64,000 bases of DNA from Chaenocephalus aceratus (taxonomy: Eukaryota > Chordata > Actinopteri > Perciformes > Channichthyidae), in assembly GCA_023974075.1 (NCBI GenBank), contig CM043801.1, forward strand, positions 17,796,281-17,860,280, in the 5' to 3' direction. Both the position numbers and the translations under genes were made by a program. The notes below the pieces were generated by a model. That model was not told where the DNA came from, ran no database searches, and saw only the letters and a program-made list of their open reading frames with translations. Below, in pieces: positions 38,240 through 49,260 of the stretch. Numbering within the stretch: the stretch's first letter is position 1; each line of letters begins with the position of its first letter.

Positions 38240-38523
38240 TGCTCACCCATTTTAAATTACGATCTTTTTTGAAGGGGTCTTGAACAGGGTTTCTGCTGAA
38301 ATGCTGGTCCACCTTAAAAGGCAGACCACATAGGGGGATTTTTTTCTTGTATTGCAGTGAAGAGGCCTTACGATTTTGGCTACGTTTGTCGATGTGTTTG
38401 TGTGTCAGTACCATTATCATGGTAGCAATATCTCAGGAACACCTTGTGAGAACTTCTTCAAATTGGAAACAGACATCCACTCAAGTTACTCAAGGAAACA
38501 CTGTGAAATACAATACAGTGTGT
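38240..38523. other. Spacer left of the poly-G tract
   Basis: Contains the phrase CAGGAACACCTTGTGAGAAC, seen in dispersed fish repeats. No exon. Confidence 0.35.
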
Positions 38524-38642
<119 letters not shown>

Positions 38643-38756
38643 TGTAACCTGCTACCCCACAAGCTAAGGTAGGCAAGTTCATTTAAAACCACTGGATGAA
38701 ACATCAGTGCATCCCAACAGCAATGAATAAGTCAAATGCACTAGTACGGTACTACC

Positions 38757-38850
38757 TCATTCACACCCATGGTTTTCAGGGCCGATTCGGAGCTGGAGCT
38801 TGAAAAGCACCGGGTTTTCCTCTTCACACCGCAGCGGAGCAGCCTCTTAG
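38757..38850 (+). repeat. Degenerate inverted end, pairs with 54010-54127
   Basis: CTCATTCACACC, GGAGCTTGAAAAGC and CTCTTCACACCGC occur in this order. The reverse complement of 54010-54127 shows CTCATTCACACC, CAAGCTCCGTGCAAGAGC and CTCTTTTCACACCGC at similar spacing. The two may be the ends of one old DNA transposon that received the later insertions between them. Confidence 0.4.
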
Positions 38851-39043
38851 CTCCGGAATCCGGTTCGTTTCAAGCACCAACAAATTGTCCGGCCAGAGCA
38901 AAAGCACCACATAAATCACGTTTACGTCGAGGCGGGGGCAGGGGCAGAGACAGATTAACTCCTGAACAACAACAAAAGCCCGCGTTTTATCCAGTTTGTA
39001 CACAACGATGGAGAAACTCAACAAGAGTTTCAGAGTTCCGGGA

Positions 39044-39689
39044 CCTTTCTCATTTCTCTAACTCCCCTCCTCGACTCCTATCCTCGAGACTTAGTCCCGC
39101 CCACAGGAGATGCGAGCGGAGGAGCCGAGGAGGGGAACCGAGGAGAGAGGAGGGGAAGCAGCAGGCGGTTAGAGATGAGAACTCCTCTCCTCTGAGCGGT
39201 CATTTTAAAGAGACGTCCATTAATGATGACAGGAGGCACAGCAGCACTCAGTCTGATGGACAGATGTGTTCATGATGACTTATATATTTACTTTGATTAA
39301 TTCACAGTGCGGTATAATGAGACAATAACAGGCTACAGATGAGGACACACACACACATAATATATGTATATATTATATAAATATATACAATTTCAGAATC
39401 AAACAGAGCACTCATAATAACGTAACACTATCAGAGACTGGATATATCCCCCCCCCCTCTCTGGTCGCTAAAATGAGGAAAATAAATTACGGGTAAGCAG
39501 TATTACAAGTAAGCAGAGGACACCAAACCAACTGAGACCTGTCTGTCCGCTGCATCTGTCCGCTGCATCTACACACACACTGTACCACACACACCTACAC
39601 ATAATCAGGCTACAGGCAGCTGTTGTGTATTTTATTATGTGAAGCACTGAATGGTTTTAGAAAAATATCGACTCTTTGTTTGTAGATAT
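39044..39689. repeat. Left flank segment with CGAGGAGG-rich end
   Basis: CCTTTCTCATTTCTCTAACT then CCCCTCCTCGACTCC mirrors GGAGTCGAGGAGGGGG and GAAATGAGAAAGG at 49460-49499. The rest, to the Gypsy LTR, includes GAGGAGCCGAGGAGGGG repeats and a C8 tract near 39450. No gene. Confidence 0.45.
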
Positions 39690-39924
39690 TGTAGCGACTC
39701 TGCATAGGATGTCCAGGGTTGGGGTGCGGGCCTGTGGTTGGGGGAGCGGACGGGGGAGGGCGGGGAGTTGTGACGTAGACCCTGCTATATATATATGTGT
39801 GTAGGGGTAGGAGTTAGGTAGAACCCACAAAGTGTACATGTACCTGTGATCATCTGTAAAGAACAAGAGTTATTAAAGCCTAATAACAAGAAGCCTGTTT
39901 CCGACTCACCTTGTGAACGTTACA
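39690..39924 (+). repeat. 5' LTR of the Gypsy element
   Basis: It starts TGTAGCGACTC and ends GTGAACGTTACA, giving the TGTA...TACA ends expected of LTRs. It contains a TATA-like TATATATATA near 39786 and an ATTAAAG poly(A)-like site near 39871. It is directly followed by TTGGTGTCAGAAGTGAC. Boundaries are inferred without a partner LTR. Confidence 0.7.
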
Positions 39925-39925
39925 T

Positions 39926-39940
39926 TGGTGTCAGAAGTGA
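39926..39940 (+). other. Primer-binding site region of the Gypsy element
   Basis: TGGTGTCAGAAGTGA lies two bases after the LTR end, the position where reverse transcription is primed by a host tRNA. This motif is common after the LTR of fish Gypsy elements. The tRNA partner was not determined. Confidence 0.6.
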
Positions 39941-39955
39941 CTTTTCGAACGGAGG

Positions 39956-41100
39956 ATGTCTATCCTGACGGGAGTCCGTAACTGCGTCACGGAGCTAGCC
40001 GGGAAGCTAGCGGAGATGGAAAAGTTCAGCAAGATGGGAGTGAAGCAGGAAAGTAGTGATGAAGAGGAAGATGGAGCATGCGGGTGGTCTAAGGACATGA
40101 GTAGAGAGTTCATGAGTGCACGGGAGGCGAGAGAGCGCCTGAGAGAGTCGGCGGAAGATGGCTAGAGACGCGGGAATGTCGCCGTCTTCAGCGGCATTTC
40201 GCGCCATTTCCAAGCTGGATGTAAACAACAATGGCGGCGCCCATCAACCAGCAGCAGCCGCCGCCGGGTCCGTGAAAACACCCAAATACTCGGGTAAGGC
40301 AGACTGGGAGGCTTTCCATGCCCAATTTGAGCTACTTGCACATGCCGGGGGGGTCAATAGAGACTAAAGCACTACAGCTAGCTTTGTGCCTCACAGACGA
40401 GGCTCTTTCATGTCTGCTACTACTTAGCCCTGTGGACCGACTCAGCTATGAAGCGTTAGCGGGGGCTTTGAAGAGGCGGTTTGGACAGTGTTTCCCGCCA
40501 GAGCTGCTCCGGAACGAGTTGAGTAACCGCTGTAGGGAGTTTGGAGAGACGCTGCGTGCGTTGGCTAACAACGTGGAGAGCGGCGGGCGTATGCACACAT
40601 GCCACCCGGAGTGCAGAGTGAGCTGGCACGTGATCAATTCATCAGGGCTCTCCGCCCTGCGGACTTGAGGGTCGAGGTACAGCTGCAGCATCCACAGTCT
40701 TTGCAGGCGGCCTTGGAGATGGCTGTGGAGAGAGAGAACGTGTGGAGTGGAGCTGCTAGGAGCAGCGGAGTGCTGGCAGCACCGGCTGTGAGGAGCTGCA
40801 GGGAGGAGGAGAAGCCTGCATGGGTTACCGAGATGACGGAAATGATAAGGGCTGTTTCTCTGCAGCCAACACACAGACCAAGTACCAGGGTCTGCTGGGG
40901 GTGTGGTCAGCCAGGACATTTGGCCAGAGACTGCCCCAAGGCACCCCAGGCCCAGGGAAACGACGGGGGGCCCGCACAAAGGAGAATATGTGGAACCAAG
41001 CCCAAAGACTCCCCAACCAAACCACAGCTCTTTTGCCACCGACTCAGACATCCGAGGAAGGAGCCCGACAGCACAGCCGGGGGAGCCAGACTCTACGCCC
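39956..41100 (+). pseudogene. Gypsy gag (capsid and zinc-knuckle), frameshifted
   Basis: Gag packages the element RNA. The reading moves through at least four frames: 39956-40165 (starts MSILTGVRNCVTELAGKLAE), 40158-40367 (contains PKYSGKADWEAFHAQFELLA), 40318-40610 (LSYEALAGALKRRFG) and 40599 onward. The last contains CWGCGQPGHLARDC, a CCHC zinc knuckle typical of the nucleocapsid. A 254-aa antisense frame (40446-41210) is its shadow. Not functional. Confidence 0.85.
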
Positions 41101-41557
41101 TCCTGAAGAAGATGACAGCACAGGCGTGGAGCCTGTCGTCGCGGTGGGCCGAGCTGGTGGGGACTCCTGCTATGTCCCTGTCGATGTGGAAGGGGTGCCC
41201 TGCGCTGCACTGGTGGACACAGGCTCTACAGTAACCCTGGTGAGAGCAGATGTGTTGCCCAGTGGGACTATGTTCGAGCCGACATCGGTGCGTCTACGCA
41301 CAGTCACAGGAGAGTTGGCGGCTATGAAAGGAAGAGGCGTGCTGTCTGTGTCGGTGGGGGGAGTGGAAGTGCGGCACCCCGTGTGGATAGCGGATGTACA
41401 GGACCCGTGTATTCTGGGTTTGGACTTTTTGAAGGCGACGGGCTGTCTCCTGGATCTTCAAGCAGGCACAGTGAGTTTCCGGGGGGGGCCTGTGATTACT
41501 ATGACCCGTATCCACAACCCTGCTGAGCCTGCGGGGAGACCCCCTACACCCCCGTGA
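40820..41557 (+). pseudogene. Gypsy aspartic protease region
   Basis: The retropepsin-like protease cuts the polyprotein. The frame contains VPCAALVDTGSTVTLV with the DTG active-site triad near 41213, and ILGLDFLKATGCLLDL, the hydrophobic LGLDFL flap-side motif. The frame then shifts near 41550 into 41554-41796, which ends at a TAG (41794-41796) that interrupts the linker to reverse transcriptase. Confidence 0.85.
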
Positions 41558-41808
41558 GTACCCTAGAAACCGAGGAAAACCCTCCCTCCGTTCCTGTATC
41601 CCCGGTGACGCCCACTCAGGACAATTCCCCACCTGTCACCCCCGGACTGCGCCACCCGAGCACAGCCCCCCCCCAGTTACCCCAGACGGAGGTAGAAGAG
41701 GCTCAGTCTGCAGTATTGGAGGTGTGGAGGAAGAACTGTGGCGGCCTAAATCCCGAGCAGCAAGAGCAATTGGGGCAGCTTCTGCTAGAGTTCTAGGGCA
41801 GTTTTGCC

Positions 41809-42971
41809 ATGAAGGAGGAGGAGGAGGTGGGCCGAACGCATCTGGTGGAACACGAGATTGATACGGGGGACTCGCGGCCTATCAGGTGTCGCCCGCGCCA
41901 ACTTCTCCTGGCTTGTCAGCAGGCTTGCGACGAGGCAGTGCAGAGCATGCTGCAGGCAGACATAATGAGCCCTCCAACAGCCCACCGGCAGCACCGGTAG
42001 TCATGGTCCCGAAGAAGATAGGTGGCTGGCGGTTATGCTCAGACTACAGACCCGTGAACGGGGTCACCAAGAAGGATTCATACCCCCTTCCCCGCATCGA
42101 TGAGTCCCTGGACCTGGTCGCAGGGTCGTCGTGGTTCTCTTCCTTGGACCTCCGCAGCGGGTATTACCAAGTCCCTCTTGCCCCAGAGGCCAGACCAAAA
42201 ACGGCTTTCTGCACCGGCCGGGGACTATGGCAGTTCAAGGTCCTCAGTTTTGAGCTGTGTAATGCCCCGGCCACCTTTGTGCGATTGATGGACAGGGTGC
42301 TGTCTGGGATTCCCCGCCAACAGTGTTTAGTTTACCTGGACGACATCCTGGTGCATGGCAGCTCGTTTGAGGCGGCCCTGGGATCTCTGAGAGTGGTGCT
42401 GGAGAGGATCAGAGCCGCTGGTTTGAAGCTACATCCAGATAAGTGTCATTTCCTGCAGAGAGAGGTCACTTTCCTGGGACACAAAGTGGGGGGGGAGGGC
42501 ATCGGCACCCTGTACGAGAAAGTGCAGGCGGTCACAGGCTGGCCAAATCCTCGCAACCAGAAACAGCTGAAGAGTTTCCTGGGCCTGGCCTCGTACTACA
42601 GGAAGTTTGTACGGGGTTTTGCTTGCACTGCCTCACCCCTGTTCCAGCTGCTGCAGAAGGACAGGGATTTCCTGTGGTCTGAGCAATGTCAAGCAGCATT
42701 TGACTGCCTTCGGCGTGCCTTGAGTGAATCCCTGGTTCTCGCCCCAGCCAACCCCAGGCTGCCGTTCACCCTGGATACAGACGCTAGCGGCGTTGGGGTA
42801 GGCGGAGTGCTCTCCCAGACTACACCAGAGGGGGAGCGGGTGGTGGCATACTTCAGCCGGGCGTTCAACAAGCGGAGCGACGATACTGCATCACCCGCAG
42901 GGAACTTTTGGCAGTGGTGCTGGGCATCAGACACTTTAAGTACTACCTGTGCGGGCAGGCGTTCACGGTGA
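41809..42971 (+). pseudogene. Gypsy reverse transcriptase and start of RNase H
   Basis: Reverse transcriptase copies the RNA to DNA. The first part (41809-42000) reads EEEEVGRTHLVEHEIDTGDS in one frame. After a shift near 41975 the frame from about 42000 shows GGWRLCSDYRPVNGVT, SSLDLRSGYYQ, LCNAPATF and the catalytic YLDD at 42333-42344. The connection and RNase H begin with LVYLDDILVHG..., FLGLASYYRKF and DTDASGVGVGGVLSQ. A further frameshift near 42900 moves into the next frame. The usual FGLCNAPATF is FELCNAPATF here, a change of an otherwise conserved Gly. Confidence 0.9.
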
Positions 42972-43554
42972 GGACGGATCACTCTGTATTACAGTGGCTC
43001 ATGACGTTCAAAGAGCCAGAAGGGCAGGTCGCCAGGTGGCTAGAAGAGCTCCAAACTTTCGACTTCAGGGTGGAGCACCGGGCTGGGGTGCGCCACACAA
43101 ATGCAGACGCTCTCTCCCGCCGCCCGTGTGCCGCCGGCGGATGCCACTACTGCGAGAAGAGACAGACTCGTGAAAAGGAGCTGCTGGAGGAGGACATCGT
43201 CTGTGCGGCAGCGCAGCAAGTGGAAGAGGTTATTTGCCGGGAGCTCCAGACAGTGGATGTGACAGAGTGGAAGCAACAGCAAGAGCAGGACGCCGTTCTA
43301 CAGCCTGTACTGCAGTGGGTTGAGTCGCAGCAGCGGCCACCGTGGAAGGAAGTGGCAGTGCTCTCCAAAGCAACCAAGGGGCTGTGGTCTCAGTTTGAGA
43401 CTCTACGTCTGTGTCAGGGCGTACTACAGCGGGCGTGGAAGGAGCCAGCAACGGGGGAGAAGAGGTGGCAAGTGGTGGTCCCGAGGGGTCTGCAAGAGGT
43501 CGTACTCAAGGCCATGCATGGAACGGCAGGTTCTGGGCACTTTGGTGTCACTAA
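42908..43554 (+). pseudogene. Gypsy RNase H C-terminus and integrase zinc-domain start
   Basis: The frame shows LRQAFTVRTDH-like sequence (QAFTVRTDHSVLQWL), FDFRVEHRAGVRHTNADALS with the RNase H histidine/aspartate region, a linker, and then HGTAGSGHFGVT, the two His of the integrase HHCC domain. The frame is cut at 43554 by the Harbinger insertion. The paired Cys lie on the other side at about 48535-48565. Confidence 0.85.
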
Positions 43555-43790
43555 TGGCGCATTTCCACTGCAGCGGGGTAGCCCCGTTTAAGCGTCCCGA
43601 AGCGTCCTCGCTCAGGCCTCGGGCTGCCTCGCTGGCCGTCCGAGGCCGTGGCGCATTTCCATTACAGTTTAGGACCTGGGGTAGCAACGCAGTGTAGGCG
43701 GGACGATCGGCTTTTTGGGCGGAGCGACGCTGGGTAAAACTGCAGTGGCGTCATTTTCAATGCGACACAACTCACAAAACACACACAACA

Positions 43791-44018
43791 ATGGAGGATG
43801 TGGAAGCGATCGTTTTCTTGTTTATTGTGAAATCCATGGTGCTGACATGCTGTGCTCTGCATAACGTCTGCGAGAGTCATGGAGAGGACTATGATGATGG
43901 GTGGAATGCACCAGCAGCAGAGTCTCAATGTGCAGAGGAGGAGGGCACTGACATCAGAGAGGGTTTGATGCGCTACCTGAATACCTACATATGCATTGTA
44001 TTGCATTCATTGTATTGA
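43791..44018 (+). pseudogene. Harbinger transposase, internally deleted (N- and C-terminal pieces fused)
   Basis: Harbinger transposases are DDE enzymes related to host HARBI1. ATG at 43791 (MEDVEAIVFLFIV) looks like the N-terminus of such proteins, and KSMVLTCCALHNVCESHGED is the C-terminal region following the last catalytic residue (compare CVLHNIC). The 250-300 residues between them, including all catalytic Asp/Glu, are missing, so the copy cannot be autonomous. The N-terminal part of this reading is less certain than the C-terminal one. Confidence 0.75.
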
Positions 44019-45297
44019 ACATAAATAAATCTTTTTTTTTTCATATACATGTGTTTGTCAAATGTTTTAAACAAATGTTATCTGAATTGAATATTTAGTA
44101 AATATTTGAATTTCAAGCACCAGTAAGTACTGCCCCATAATAAAACATTTGAGGAAATATCAGATCATGAAAAGAAAATCTTTCTAATAAATTAAGCGAA
44201 TATCAAAGCTAACTATAAATGTAAAACACAGCAAAACTATATTCATAAATGCAAGTGTAAAATAGTGTGGACAATTGTAAACATGGATGGAAACTAAAGT
44301 ATCCACAACATAAAAAATAATTATTAATATAACCTCAATCTTTCATCTAGACATGTTAAAAGCTTGCTTGAATGGGTTATAGGTTTATTTTGTTCTCTCG
44401 TCTTTGAAATATATAAGGAATGTGTTGTTTGAGTCTAGTAGAACGAGGGTATTACAATTGAGCAATTTCTACATGTATTATGTATTTATCATGTATTCTT
44501 AATACCATTACAAAATAAACATGTAATAACGTTTTAGAGGAGGACCTCAAGCTAGCAAACTCAATTTCTTGCTTTAAATCTCTTAAAAGTAAGGAGCTTT
44601 TTCCTAAATGATGGTGTTTGTTATTGCTTTATAAATTCATGTATGTTTATGATTTTTTTATGTTGGGTGCCATTCATTATCAACAAGAGATAAGATAAGT
44701 CAAAGAAGTACTTTATTGATGGCAGTATAAAAATACAAATGTTGTATCAAAAAGGTATGCCATTAAACAATACAAATAAAAAATGTAAAACTGTATTGCA
44801 GCCAGCATAAATATACATGGAATTGTAAATATAAAATGAACATTTTAAAGAAAATAAATAAACAAGGAAGTACAAATGTTGCATTTAAAAATTAACTAGA
44901 TACACAATATATATATGTACAATAACTATTAAGGTTTTTTGAAGTATCACGGAGGAGACAGGCCACGTCGGCTGCCCACAGGACAGGTACAGGTCACACA
45001 AGGATATAGAATAACATGTATAACAGAACAACAGTAAGGTGAACTAAAGAAAGTTCTGGCCCTAGATGTTTACAATGATTGTGAAAGTGAATTACATTAT
45101 GTCCAGCCTGTTGATAATGAATATAAATATATGTATATGATAGGATGTCACACACAACTGTACTAGCTGCTTACTAGCCAAGACTTTACTTGTAACAGAG
45201 CATTTCCACACAGCTTATTTTAATTACTGTTGATGGATGATCCAAGGTTTAAAAAACAAAACACAATTCCAGTCGTTTTGCCATTTCTATTTCTTAC
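44019..45297. other. AT-rich interior of the Harbinger element
   Basis: No coding sequence beyond the fragments described. AAGTACTTTATTGATGGCAG at 44705-44724 looks like an inverted LINE 3' end, which suggests another small insertion. Confidence 0.4.
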
Positions 45298-45462
45298 CTA
45301 GAACCACACGCTGCGGTGTCGTGATGGCACTCGGTGTTGGTGGTTGAGTTGGTGTCGATTCTTCGGCTGGGGTCCGTTCTGGATACAATGACGATGTGGA
45401 CGGAACACTGCCATCAACCGTTGTTCGGGAATGTTCCTCCTCACGAGTCCCAACGAAATCAT
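45298..45462 (-). pseudogene. Exon of the Harbinger Myb/SANT-like accessory protein (candidate)
   Basis: On the minus strand an acceptor TTGCTGTTCTAG precedes 45462 and a donor GTAAGAA follows 45298, enclosing 165 bases. The peptide contains DDFVGTREEEHSRT and a Ser/Thr/Pro-rich tail (PTQPPTPSAITTPQ). Animal Harbinger elements carry a second, oppositely oriented gene with a trihelix/Myb-like domain, followed by such a W..LDE.LG.R linker. The DNA-binding exon itself was not found, so this is inferred from location, strand and the short motif. Confidence 0.45.
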
Positions 45463-45735
45463 CTAGAACAGCAAAATGACTTGTTAATTCCACAAACGAC
45501 TGCAGCACAATACTAAATAGCAACAACAACTATAGAAAAGAAAAATTGAACGTAAACAATGGCACATATGGTGTTAGCAAACAATAGCTCTAGCTAAGGC
45601 TATCTGCCTAGGCTATCTGCCTTAGCTAGCTATGTAGCTTTTCGGGGCTCCATAAAAGCACGGGTTGTCGAACATTAATGTAAGGATAAAATAGACTTCT
45701 TTGTTAGAAGTGAGCGTACCTTGCAGGGACTCCAG

Positions 45736-47966
45736 GGGCCTATGCTACGAAGCTGGTTCAACCTAACCTGGATATGTTTGAGTTAGCCGGTTGGCCTAAT
45801 CCAAAACATACGCGCTCTCGCTAAACTGTCCTACGACGCGGGTTATCAAGTGGATCGCTCAAGCCAGCCGTGTCCTATCTAGTTAGGTGCGCGTTCACAT
45901 GAAAGGGGTGGTATTTGGAGCATTCGACCAATCACAAACATGGACAAGCGTACTGACAGCGCGCAGCGTCATACTTCCTGAATGAAAAGTGAACTTTAAT
46001 ACTAGTCAAAAGAAGAAGTTAAACTTTAAACATCCATGACTTAAACACTTGATCCAGGATCAAAGCCTCAGAGCTGCACCTGCAAGGTGAATACAGCTGG
46101 CAAAAGAAAAAGTGTTTGAATGCGTACATTAACAGGTTTATGATATCACTGCCCCGTCTAAAACACGATCTGACTTTAATTACATTTGTCTCGAGTGTTT
46201 CGTCAACTTAATGTGTTGCTTAAAATAATACTTCTGCATACAGTATGTGACACTGTGAGTGTTGCACCGGCCAGATACGGCTCAGCTGACTCAGATAAGG
46301 AGATATATGATACATTATGAAGTGATATGCCGCAGACTGTACTTAATGTTACTCTGATCCTGTTACTTATGTTGTGGCAGATATTTAGTAAGCTTTCTTA
46401 ACGCTAATGTTATAATAGTCAGATTGCTCTGAAGATGGAGGTGATATTCTATTAATGTTCACCTTCACACAGTCGGTGATTTTTGCCGGCCGTCTTTCCT
46501 GCGACGGCAGCTTTTCTGTATTTCCTTTCTCCTGTAATATGACTTGATCGCTTTAAACTCCGCACACTGAGCTCTGATTGGTCAGCAGGCAGTGCTTTCA
46601 CTGAGTTGATCTCTTAGCCTGCAACCTAACCTGGGGCCTATACTGCGAAACTGGTTCAACCTAACCTGGATATGTTTGAGTTAGCCGGTTGGCCTAATCC
46701 AAAACATACGCGCTCTCGCTAAACTGTCCTACGACGCGGGTTATCAAGTGGATCGCTCAAGCCAGCCGTGTCCTATCTAGTTAGGTGCGCGTTCACATGA
46801 AAGGGGTGGTATTTGGAGCATTCGACCAATCACAAACATGGACAAGCGTACTGACAGCGCAGCGTCATACTTCCTGAATGAAAAGTGAACTTTAATACTA
46901 GTCAAAAATGAAGAAGTTAAACTTTAAACATCCATGACTTAAACACTTTATCCAGGATAAAAGCCACATAGCTGCACCTGCAAGGTGAATACAGCTGGAA
47001 AAGAAAAAGTGTTTGAATGCGTACATTAACAGGTTTATGATATCACTGCCCCGTCTAAAACACGATCTGACTTCAATTACATTTGTCTCGAGTGTTTCGT
47101 CAACTTATGTGTTGCTTAAAATAATACTTCTGCATCCAGTATGTGACACTGTGAGTGTTGCACGGCCAGATACGGCTCAGCTGACTCAGATAAGGAGATA
47201 TATGATACATTATGAAGTGATATGCCGCGGACTGTACTTAATGTACTCTGATCCGGTTACTTATGTTGTGGCCGATATTTAAGTAAGCTTTCTTAACGCT
47301 AATGTTATAATAGTCAGATTGCTCTGAAGATGGAGGTGATATTCTATTCATGTTCACGTTCACACAGTCGGTGATTTTTGCCGGCCGTCTTTCCTGCGAT
47401 GGCAGTTTTTCTGTATTTCCTTTCTCCTGTAATATGACTTGATCGCTTTAAACTCCGCACACTGAGCTCTGATTGGTCAGCAGGCGGTGCTTTCACTGAG
47501 TTGAGCTCTTAGCCTGCAACCTAACCTGGTCCCGACCAGGTTAGCTGCTTAGCATATATTACCATGGAGATCTAGCCAGCTAAAAAGAGAACCAGCTTCG
47601 GATGACCGGAAAGCCGGAGTTTTCCCTGAATTTAGCCGGCTAAGCGAAAATCCTGCTTCGCAGTATACCCCCCTGGTCCCGACCAGGTTAGCTGCTTAGC
47701 ATATATTACCATGGAGATCTAGCCTGCTAAAAAGAGAACCAGCTTCGGATGACCGGAAAGCCGGAGTTTTCCCTGAATTTAGCCGGCTAAGCGAAAATCC
47801 TGCTTCGCAGTATACCCCCCTGGTCCCGACCAGGTTAGCTGCTTAGCATATATTACCATGGAGATCTAGCCTGCTAAAAAGAGAACCAGCTTCGGATGAC
47901 CGGAAAGCCGGAGTTTTCCCTGAATTTAGCCGGCTAAGCGAAAATCCTGCTTCGCAGTATACCCCC
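45736..47966. mobile_element. MITE with internally repeated halves (layout A-A-B-B-B)
   Basis: The outer ends are inverted: GGGCCTATGCTACGAAGC left, and GGGGGTATACTGCGAAGC from the right in reverse complement. CAG flanks both (45733-45735 and 47967-47969), a possible 3-bp duplication. The left half (about 897 bp) is present twice, at 45735-46632 and 46633-47527. The right tail (147 bp), each copy including the terminal GCTTCGCAGTATACCCCC, is present three times: 47528, 47675 and 47822. Non-coding; the frame at 47013-47282 is incidental. Sequence between copies differs by only a few bases. Confidence 0.85.
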
Positions 47967-47967
47967 C
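47528..47967 (+). repeat. Three tandem 147-bp copies of the MITE right end
   Basis: Each unit starts GGTCCCGACCAGGTTAGCTG and ends CTTCGCAGTATACCCCCCT. Copies two and three share AGCCTGCTAAA where copy one has AGCCAGCTAAA, so the third probably arose from the second. The GGTCCCGACC core is self-complementary in part (CCTGGTCCCGACCAGG). Confidence 0.9.
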
Positions 47968-48474
47968 AGTAAAGCCGTTGCCGTTTCCCTATACATCACA
48001 GGAAAGTCCTCGAAAATCCACGTTCGGACATCTGTGCAGAGACATCCTGGAACACTTTCACATTTCACGTTGTTCCGTCGAGCTCCCGCTGGATTTGATC
48101 ATCCCCAATGAGATGTAGGAACGTCGTCACCTCCTCGGTCGACCACGGTGTGCTTTTCTTCAACGTTGCGATTTTTGTAGCTCTTCCGTTTACAAAATGC
48201 TGCAAGCTTGCTTCTAGATATATATGTGACGCGAGGGATGATCTCGCGCGCGATCTTGTGACGATTCTCTCTGACCAATCAGCAGTCGAGTGTTGACGTC
48301 ACAGCCCTGGCCTGGTCTGATAGAACCACGATTTTATGGGGCCGGAAAAAGAGGGAAAAAGTACCCGCTAGCCGGTACTAGGCTATATGGAAATGCCACC
48401 AAAAACTGGCCTGGCCGCTTGAGGACGGTTAAGGACGCTTAAACGGGGCTACCCGCTGCAGTGGAAATGCGCCA

Positions 48475-49260
48475 TAAGACTCTCCGGCGCCTTCGTCAGG
48501 GCTGCTACTGGGGGCAGTGCAGGAGGGATGTCGAAGACTTCTGTCGCCGCTGTGATCCGTGTATGGCACGGAAGGGCCCCCCTTGTCGTTCCCATGCTCC
48601 GCTGCAACAGTTTCCCGTCGGGGCCCCGATGGAGAGAGTAGCGGTTGATGTGGTGGGGCCTCTACCCTTGTCAAACAGGGGTAACCGCTACGTTCTCACG
48701 GCCATAGACTACTTCACAAAGTGGCCAGAGGCGTATGCTCTCCCTGATCAAGAAGCAGAGACAGTCGCAGATGCCTTGGTGGCCGGCATGTTCAGCCGTT
48801 TTGGAGTGTCGGAGACCCTGCACAGTGACCAGGGGAGACATTTTGAGTCCCGGGTGTTCGCCTCCATGTGCTCACAACTGGGCATGCACAAAACACGCAC
48901 CTCCCCCTTGCGACCACAGAGCGACGGACTAGTCGAGAGATTCCATCGCACCATGGGACAGCAGCTGGCCATCCTCACGTCTCAGCATCAGCGCGACTGG
49001 GATGAGCATCTGCCCCTTGTGCTCATGGCATGTCGGTCTGCAGTCCAGGAGTCCTCAGCCTGTTCGCCTGCCCTCCTCATGTTGGGGAGAGAGCTTCGAA
49101 CCCCTGCTGTGTTGGCGTTTGGTCGGCCACCAGATTCCCTAGACACGCCAGGAGACTTCAGGACCGCCTTGATTCCGCTCACGCCTTTGCCCGCGATCAG
49201 CAGAAAAGTGCTCTTTATATGTCTATGCCTACACCGGCTGTGCGTCACGACTCTTTGAAA
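48475..49260 (+). pseudogene. Gypsy integrase, zinc-domain end and catalytic core, truncated
   Basis: Integrase inserts the DNA copy into the host genome. After the insertion the frame continues KTLRRLRQGCYWGQ and CRRCDPCMARKG, the paired Cys of the HHCC domain. The catalytic core shows the Asp of VDVVGPLP, the Asp of HSDQGRHFES and the Glu of GLVERFHRT, so the D,D-35-E triad is intact. A frameshift near 49145 moves RLQDRLDSAHAFARDQQKSA into another frame. Homology ends at about 49225. The C-terminal domain and the 3' LTR are absent. Confidence 0.9.

Larger units (their letters stand above)
43555..48474. mobile_element. 4.9 kb PIF/Harbinger element inside the Gypsy integrase, TAA duplication
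   Basis: The left end TGGCGCATTTCCACTGCAGC matches the reverse complement of the right end, and pairing continues through GGTAGCCCCGTTTAAGCGTC, about 42 bp with one indel. TAA is duplicated at 43552-43554 and 48475-48477, the 3-bp signature of PIF/Harbinger. If the insert and one TAA are ignored the flanking integrase frame is continuous, showing that the target frame was open at this point when insertion occurred. Inside lie a deleted transposase, an exon of the accessory Myb-like protein, and a tandemly rearranged MITE. Confidence 0.95.
39690..49260 (+). mobile_element. Ty3/Gypsy LTR retrotransposon, decayed and interrupted
   Basis: Order: 5' LTR, primer-binding-like TGGTGTCAGAAGTG, gag with zinc knuckle, protease, reverse transcriptase, RNase H, integrase. 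That order, with integrase last, is Ty3/Gypsy. The coding region has several frameshifts and at least one stop. It is split at 43555-48474 by a Harbinger element. No second LTR is recognised: the sequence becomes unrelated soon after the integrase core, so the 3' end is missing. G+C is much higher than in the surrounding introns. Confidence 0.9.

Noticed and set aside
40446..41210. 254-codon minus-strand frame
   Set aside because: Antisense shadow of the G+C-rich Gypsy gag. The plus strand has the zinc knuckle and matches the family.
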